A DNA stretch of 64,000 bases from Conoideocrella luteorostrata (lineage: Eukaryota > Ascomycota > Sordariomycetes > Hypocreales > Clavicipitaceae): the NCBI GenBank assembly GCA_032433595.1, contig JASWJB010000152.1, positions 1-64,000 on the forward strand, written 5' to 3'. Of this stretch, positions 56,701 through 64,000 are shown piece by piece. The notes below the pieces were generated by a model. It had not been told where the DNA came from and searched no databases. It saw only the letters and a program-made list of their open reading frames with translations. Each line of letters opens with the position of its first letter. The first letter of the stretch is position 1. Made by a program: the position numbers and the translations under genes.

Positions 56701-59700
56701 CCGCCAAAAAAAAAATTTGCTGCAGCATCCGCCTCGGTCGGCCACTTCAAGCTATTGCACGCGAAGCTCGTCAGGCCACTAAACCTGGGTACCAGACTGG
56801 CAGACTCTGGTAAAAACGTACTGGCATGGGCCATTCGTAGCAATTGACCTCAGAGGACCGTCCTATCCAAGAGCAGACCCCCGGAGCAGATACAAGCGCA
56901 ACCGTGAAGCTGTCCTGTAATCATGCGGAACGGCTCATCGTACTCAATTCTTTTGTGCTCAACAACATGAGAAGATGGCTGCATAGGCATCGCTACCACC
57001 GCCCCGCCAGTTACCGCACCCATCGTCGACACCATCAACTTGCATCGAGACTAGAGCCTTGCTGTGCCTCCCCCGGCTTCTCCTACGTCATAGGAATGGC
57101 TCGCGAACAGGAGCTCTGGGATTTCTGCATTCCCCAGACCATGTATCGTCCAGTGTAGCCAATTGGCCACGCCGCTTATTTTCTGGCCGCTTCACTCCGG
57201 TGATTTGATTGCTCCGTAAACAAGATACTCCGGAAGTCTGTGAAGATTAGGCAGAGGGAATTAAAGAAAATTGCCATCCAACAAAGCAGACCCTTGTCGT
57301 ATCGGCCACTCCGCCTGTGGGGTCTTGGCTTTTTTGCTCGACATCTGATCTGCCTGCATTTACTCCACGAACAGCACCAAAAAAGACAGCCTGATGACCG
57401 ACCCCAATGGAACACGGAGCGAAATTGTGGACTCGACCGAGTCCTGCATGCATGATATTGACGGCTTGACGAGTTTTTTTCTGGCTTCCGTAGTGGATAT
57501 TGTAGAATGCCCCATGGAAGAAGGTGCCACGGTGCGTCTTTTTCTTGCCTTCTTGTCATTTTCTGGATCACCGGCTTTCGTGTTCTAGGGCCGGAACATG
57601 GTCTCTCGAAAATGGAAAAGTCGAACCTTGCATGACAATCGGTGGTCCTAAATGAATCGCGTTCTCATTCGGTTCAGCTTCCCCCATCTGACCGCCCGGC
57701 TTGCTAGAATCGGTTCGGTCTCTTAGAAGCGAGTCGCGCGAGGCTTGTCCTTAGTTACATGATAGTGCTGTTATTTCCGGCTACCACGGCACTCTCTTCT
57801 GGCATCGTAAGCCGCACTCCGCGCTTCAGATGATGCTGAAAACCGCTCACACATTCGCCTACATGCGGAGCTCCATGGGGCCTGATTAACGTAATTGACT
57901 CTCTGCTGTCCACTTTCCCTTGACCGACTCGCCGCCAGTGCCATTTGTTGGTCGCGTGGTCATGGCTATGACACCGAGGCATTTCTTGACATGTACTCCG
58001 TAGTTCTGGACCTTCGCTGCGTATTGTATGGGGAGGGCTGGGGTCTGCGAAATAACATCCGTTGATTGCCCCAGAAGTCTAGGACTCTCAATGTAACCAA
58101 TTCCCCAGCCCGTAATCAATCGAAACGGTTTAGAACCTGCCAAGCCGTGGATGAGGCTGTCGGTGGGTTCAATCCACGTACTCCGTACACTTCGCCAAAC
58201 CGATCATCCAATCGCGGATGAAGCTCGTCTCCAGACAGCAATCATTAAGCCTGGAATAGAATTAATTCGGTATTCTTTCCTGTACTTTCCGTTACATATA
58301 CCAAGTGCTTTCTGTAGTCTGTCTCGTCTGCTTCCGTACAGATACGAGCAACTTATCAGGGCTTGCATGGCTGCATTGATGCGTTACGTTCAATGAAATT
58401 CTCTCTCACCTTCTAGCTTAGTAATTTGTAGCCACCCTTGCTCCTGAACCTGGGAGGAAAGTTGCCATCGTTCTCCCGGAGCGGCCATTGTATTTGTTCA
58501 GGCGTAACGCTACGGAGTACGTTTACTCAATCTTGCAACCGAAGCTATACCGTCTCAAACTTTTCGAGCCCATAACTCCTTCAGAGGGCATGTTCGCAGT
58601 ATTTCAACACTGGACGATAATGAACCATTTTTGTAAGGCAATACTATAGTATATGCAGATATATATTCCAAGGTCGCCAGAAGCATGCTTTTATGCTCAC
58701 GGTTGTTATATCAACTACGATATTTGTGATATTGCGGAGATGACTTGTCGGTAAGGCTTTCTAGATTATTATATGCAGTGATTCCACCACGGCATTCCCG
58801 TGTTGTATTGTTTGTATCCCGGTCAAGATGTCCCATTCGACAGAGGTTTCTGCAGGATTTTTGATAGGCTATGAGGCAAACTGCCGCGGAAACTAGCTAA
58901 TATCTGTTCATCCATCGCTTTGCTTAAGGCATGATGTACTTCAGAGTCTGCGAGGCAGAAGTAATTACTTCGGCCGAAGTGGTTCACGAAAGTTTAGCCA
59001 ATGTCTTCAATTGCTTTACGCCATACCTCGCATCAACTTACTTGGAATTGATCTGCAAAGTGTTTGAGTTTAACTCTATTTTTACCCCATCAATAATTGA
59101 CATTGTCCCATCTGTGGGAAGGGTGGACTTCACCGACATCGCATGAAATCAACATTTGGACTTAGACGTATTCCCGGTAGTTAGTGAACTAGTCAGAGCT
59201 TTGGATCGGGCAGGGTATCGAAGCGAACCAACTGCCGGAGCAGAAGCGTCGTCGTGCAGAGAGTATGGTCGGCCGATAGGGTTCGCGCATGCATGTGCGC
59301 TCCAGGCTAGCAGTCGGGAACAGGAGTGTTTGGCGGCATGTAATTAGCGCCTGCAATACTCCGTAGCATGAAGGCTACGGCGAAGTAAGATTGACGCATT
59401 GCTATTTCTTCCTTTGGATATGATAGCCAAGAGGCGTCTTGAAGCGGATTGTTTGTGGAACTTTGACTCCCATCGTTGTCGGAAGTAATGGGTCGTGCAA
59501 CACATGAGTATTTGTATGAGCTTACGAGGCAGGAAGGCGCGAGTTTCTACTTGCCGCTCGACCGCCTATCGCTAAACGGCCGTACGGCGTACAACGTAGT
59601 GACAACAACGAAGGCACTCCAGACTGCGATGCTCGGGCTGATGATGTACGGACTAATACGGCCATTTTGCACTCTGGACTTGTCTTACAGCAGCACACGG

Positions 59701-62700
59701 CAACACAGCAGCATATCTGTCTTGCCACTCCGTAGGATCAGAAGCAGTTCATCCAAACTGGACTTGACAGTTCCTCAGCCAGGTTTCAAGCTGTGAGAAT
59801 CCATGCCACAGCATGAGACATCCGCGCGATTCTCTGGCTCAACTACTTCGCTTCCGCCCAGGCTTCTACTTCCCTCTTCGTATTGCATTCGTCTAGCGTT
59901 ACGTTACATGATTTCCCTTGTCGTATGTACGGCGTACAATGTTCAAACGATGGGCAGACTGGCTGACTCCAACTCCAGCATCGTAACAAGCGCCAGGTAC
60001 GATGTCAAGTTTCAGCCATTGCCCTATCATGCCAAAAGACAGTATGGATCAGACCTTTTGTTCATGCTCCCCGATTGAAACTGGAATCGCAATAAGAACG
60101 GGGAAGGCGGCGGCTAAAAGGACATGACATTGAACACTCAGACAACGCCGCAGCTTTAACGCAACGTCAAGGATCCTGCCGGTCTCCACAGCTTGTGCGT
60201 GTGCCTGTTTATGAAACTTGGTGGCCTGTGTGGGCTTGTTCTCGCGAGTTCTACTGGTAGTTATCAATTCTATTATTGCGGGTTTATAGTACGGAGTACT
60301 ACGGAGTAATTACGGAGGGACTGTGCACAGTCGCCGCCATATCACAGTACCAATAAGCCATACGCTATGAATATGGAGTCACAAAGTCTGCTCCAGGTAG
60401 CCCCAGGTTGGAAAATGGGAGTTTTTGAAAGGCACTGTTGCACGACTCGTGCCGTTTGGTTTTGCCAGTTCTTTGTCACCATCTACAATACAGGGCACGT
60501 CTTCTACGTTTTTTGATGAAGTTCCCTCGTCAACTTAATCAGGCCGAACAGTTTGAGTCCATTTGCTGTTCCATTGTACAGGGCGGATGCGAATGGGACA
60601 TGTGGACCGGACCGCCGCCCCGTGCCATCAAGACGGCTTATCATACGCCATTTAAAAACACCACTATGGCATTTAAAAGTAGCCACGAGATTTATCGTAG
60701 GGCACAGCCTTGTCCGAGCGCCGTCGCAGTTGGCTGGCCAACGTTGCCATTGTCATGGTTGCCACGCGCAGGTTTTGCGGCTGGCTAGGTCGACGCCTTA
60801 AAATGCCTCGCTCTTTTCTCTCTCGGTAATCGGGGAGCAGGCAGCGCGGTATTGATGGCATTTGAAGCAAGTACTGTTGTTTCACGATCTGTTTGATCGG
60901 CTTTACGGGGCAGCCCTACCAAGTTTCAATATCTCTTGAGATTTGTCGTCCCTCTACTCCGTAGTTGTACTATGTCCCCTCGAGTGTTTCACGTCTAAGT
61001 TGTGTTTTACCTTTTGAGCAGGGGCTCCTCTGGAGACGAGATCACCCCATCATTGTTTGGATAGCATGGAAACAAACTGAATTGAGGTTTTTTTTTTTTA
61101 ATCCTTTCTCCCCTAATCCAGAATTCTGGGGCTTCTGGAACAAACCTTATTGCCGCTGGTTTCCAGCAAGTCCGTTCTTACGGATCAACAGGAGCTGTCG
61201 GATACAGGGTAGGCAAAACACCACTGATGCTTACACCCCTCCCAGAGTGCCGGTCATTCCATGTCCGTGCCGGTTGCGGTCGTCGGTCTGAATAGTCGCC
61301 GGCAAAAGAGCGAGAAGCGTCATCATAGCGTGACATTCACAACGACCCATGTAGTTCCGCTTTTGCCGCTGCCGGCGGGCCTTGCTCGGAAATTTCCCTC
61401 CAATCTCTAGCTACTAGCTACTAGTATAGCGAGCCACAGCTGGGAAGGATCGGAAATTTCGATGCTTTTTTTCGGGGATGGAGGGAGAGAGAGACAAACG
61501 GTACATACATTATTCGCGCCTCGAACAGCGTCATTTGCACCAGCTGAAGCCGCTCGATCCGGCGAGCCGGCAAGACAGACCTAGCCAACTAGTTTGCGGG
61601 CGCACATTGCTTTCTTGAACTTCTAAACTGATTGCTCCGTAGACCTCGTCAGCTCGTGCAGTCTCCGATCCCGGGAGATGTCTCTCACTTTCTTTTTCCT
61701 CCCTCTCTTTTTGGCCGTTCTGTGGATCTCGCTGCCCCCGTGGGATTTCGTGCCGAGGGTGCGGCGGGACCGATTAAATTTGTGCCGTACTACTACGGAG
61801 TATAACCATTGGCGAGCCGTATCCCCCCGTATGACCGATGTAGTAGATTGATTGAACGAGGTGTCCGCGGAGTACTCCATACTGAGTAGTGTATATCAAC
61901 TTTCTGTGGCGTGGTCATCGTGATCCTGCCACACTAAGTAGACAAGGACTCAAAGCATGTTTGGAACATGTGGGAGGGAGTGACACTGAAATGAGCTCTA
62001 CCCACATGATGCTAATCGAGAGAACATGTATTCACCTCAAAAAGCAAAGGACATGGACGTTAGTTCTATTTCCCATGAACAAATCATAACTTTGAAACAT
62101 GCAAGTCACGAATGCGTCGGCGCCGTAACAATCTACCAGTGGCAGATTCGATACAGGGTAGCTCAATCGCGACAAAGATTTCGACTTTGTGACGAGGCGG
62201 CCCTTTGGCGCGACTATAAACACGAAGGTAAATTTGGCCGAGGGCACTGTTACACATAGCGGTTGATGCAACAGAACAATTACGATGGAGACTAGAGGCG
62301 TAGCGACGAAAAGCACAAGAGCCCATGCACATCCACGTCTCACATTTAGCACGAATAGACATTGAGGTCCCAACATACACCTTGGAGTCGACACTCAAGC
62401 ACTTGGAGGGAAAGTACTAAGCAATAACATTATAATAATAGAGGCGTATCGATCACAAAGCTCGACTTGAATAAGCAGGCAGACCTTGCTTGAGTGGACT
62501 AAGGCCAAAACTAAAAAACCCATTTAATAACATTACCACGTCCCTGAATACACAAAACACTACCATCCAGGCCATGACAAGATACATCATGATCTGTGCC
62601 ACCCAGTTTTGGCCGCAACGTAAATGCTTAGAACCAGACGCCGCACTCCACGTAGAAAGTCACGGCTTACAACCTATCCATGGGTATCAACGTTTTCTTC

Positions 62701-62736
62701 CAGCTGTTTCAAAAATACAATGACGGACAATGATTA

Positions 62737-64000
62737 TTAGTGCCCGCCACTAGGATCAGGGAACGAAAATCCACTGGGGAAATTGGGCATCCCATTGGGC
62801 AGGGTCGCAATGCCGAACGGAAACCTAGGCCCTTCGGATTGACCAATGTTACCGTAATCGCTCTTTCGGGGTGGAGGGCCATCTCGACCGCCGCGGCGAC
62901 CTCTAGCTCCGTCGTCTTCTTTGTGTCTAGTCGACTTAGGCCCGTTGCTACCGCCCTTGTCTGTTTGCATGCGACGGCTGATTGCCTTGGACGAGACACC
63001 AGCGCCGATCTCGATATCCGGTTCCTCGACGGAAAGGCCAGATTCAATGGGAAGTCCGCCGCTGCCACCGTAGGGAGCAGTCAGAATCCACTTGCGATCG
63101 GCCTCAGTAAGTTTGTGGATAGGGATGACACTGACGCCAGTGGCGTAGTCACTACAGTCTCGAGGTCCAAAGCCCACACCCCAACGTGTCTATGTTGCCA
63201 GTTGTTAGTAAGGAAATTAAATACATGAAAACTTGGAGGCTTCATCATAAAAGACGTACTCTGAGTGGTAGATCAATGGTTCGGTTGTCTTCCATGTTTT
63301 CTTTGGCAGTGACGGCATCCTTTCTAGTCAGCATCTTCACGAAGGCGTGACGTTTGTCCTTGTTAACAATGCAAGTCTGGACGGTGCCATAGCGGTGGAA
63401 AATCCTGCGTAACTCAGCCTCAGAGCAGCTAAATATAGGTATCATGGTTAGAATACGGTTCCAAAAGTTTGTAATTAGGACAAAATTGGGGATAAAAACA
63501 CTCACGTTACGCCGCCCACGAAAAGAGTACGGCTGAAGACTTTGATATTGCCTGACGGCATCTTGTCGTCATACTCAACCCACCTTTCGATATGAGGAAA
63601 GCTATCTGGAGGGGTAGAGCTTCGTCCTCGACGTCCTGGAGGACTTCTCTGTCGATAATCGTTGGCCCCCCGACCGTTACGATCACGATCATCACCATGG
63701 CGTCCGTTGAGGGGAGAGTTACGACCGTGACCACCTCTTTCTCGTCCGCCACGAGGGGAATCGCGAGAACCCCAGCCGCGGTCTGGTGATCTAGACCTAG
63801 ACCGGCCGTGATATCTAGGGGACCTCATGCCATCCTGGTAAGCTCTGTCACGTCCATCACCAGATGTGGCGGCGGGAGCACCCCATGGCTGCTGGCTACC
63901 AGTGGAAAAAGTACCCTGGGCAGCTGGAACTGGGGGCTGGAAGGCTGAAGGGGGAGCTGTGGTGGACACAGCATTGTTGTTATTTGACATACTCTGAATT
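62737..64000 (-). CDS. Nrd1/Seb1-type RNA-binding protein, 5' part beyond the window
   Basis: 3' part of a gene whose product resembles yeast Nrd1 and fission-yeast Seb1, nuclear factors that bind nascent RNA and the RNA polymerase II tail and control termination. Exons: window edge to 63506, 63428-63260, 63189-62737, with introns of 77 and 70 nt and consistent phases. Order: disordered Pro/Gln region, an Arg/Ser/Gly-rich SR-like stretch (RSRSRSPDRGW, GRERGGHGRN), then an RRM starting SRTLFVGGVT with KDKRHAFVKM as RNP1, followed by the extension TRWGVGFGPRDCSDY that packs on the RRM in this family, and a GRRGGRDG tail. The CTD-interacting domain expected at the N terminus is not in the window. 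An ATG at 63990 (MSNNNN) is probably internal, because an AG acceptor-like site lies just before it. Confidence 0.88.

Larger units (their letters stand above)
51210..62736. other. 11.5-kb region without a supported gene
   Basis: Begins with the Pma1 promoter and leader (about the first 1-2 kb; CATC tetranucleotide run at ~51677, pyrimidine and purine tracts). Many short frames exist on both strands but none shows a domain, conserved splice structure or coherent composition. Palindromic elements are frequent (53188, 53424, 53843, 54348, 56510, 56552, 58000, 58181, 58511, 59357, 60288-60310, 60955, 61793, 61868). The section 54.8-56.1 kb has somewhat longer frames, possibly a decayed gene or transposon that I cannot identify. 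The end of the region is the 3' flank of the Nrd1/Seb1-type gene. Confidence 0.5.

Overview
The window is nuclear DNA of a filamentous ascomycete, most likely Eurotiomycetes. The evidence is short GT-AG introns (mostly 48-110 nt) with CTAAC/CTGAC-type branch sites, and gene families such as fungal Pma1, a NUC-2/PHO81 regulator, a bZIP-DUF3425 factor and a DUF7025-type AAA ATPase. Intergenic DNA carries many copies of the short palindrome TACGGAGTACTCCGTA, which I associate with Eurotiales/Onygenales. Genus is not resolved. Almost all genes here are spliced, so coordinates are gene spans and the exon joins I worked out by hand are given in the evidence.

Layout. 0.8-2.0 kb (-): Ser/Thr-rich single-pass membrane protein. 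6.3-7.4 kb (+): XIP-type aquaporin with four introns. 8.1-10.6 kb (+): PurF/Ade4-type amidophosphoribosyltransferase in 14 exons. 12.0-14.3 kb (-): large single-pass membrane protein with a Pro-rich cytoplasmic tail. 18.0-20.0 kb (-): DHX35-type DEAH helicase, divergent from a CUE-domain ubiquitin-binding protein (20.6-22.1 kb, +). 22.7 kb: a complete MITE-like element with perfect 23-bp inverted repeats; a truncated relative lies at 29.6 kb. 24.9-28.4 kb (+): NUC-2/PHO81 phosphate regulator whose start codon is split by an intron. 28.6-29.3 kb (-): small multi-pass membrane protein.

29.8-39.5 kb is an accessory-looking run of four minus-strand genes: a C2H2-like zinc-finger protein, a Sin3-type PAH-domain protein sharing a short module with it, a DUF7025/AAA ATPase, and a protein with a C-terminal nucleoside-phosphorylase domain. 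41.0-42.9 kb (+): bZIP-DUF3425 transcription factor. 43.5-43.7 kb: two tandem tRNA-Gly(GCC) genes with 11- and 9-nt introns. 44.0-45.9 kb (-): DCAF4-like WD40 protein. 47.6-51.2 kb (-): plasma-membrane H+-ATPase Pma1 with a 734-nt intron. 51.2-62.7 kb: an 11.5-kb stretch with no gene I can support. 62.7-64 kb (-): 3' part of an Nrd1/Seb1-type RNA-binding protein running off the window edge.

Most genes are housekeeping (proton pumping, phosphate sensing, RNA processing, purine synthesis, ubiquitin binding) and do not form one pathway. The most distinctive stretch is the 29.8-39.5 kb block, whose domains (STAND-like/AAA ATPase, nucleoside phosphorylase, PAH, zinc finger) resemble the repertoire of fungal NLR-like and allorecognition loci. 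That link is inference from domain content only.
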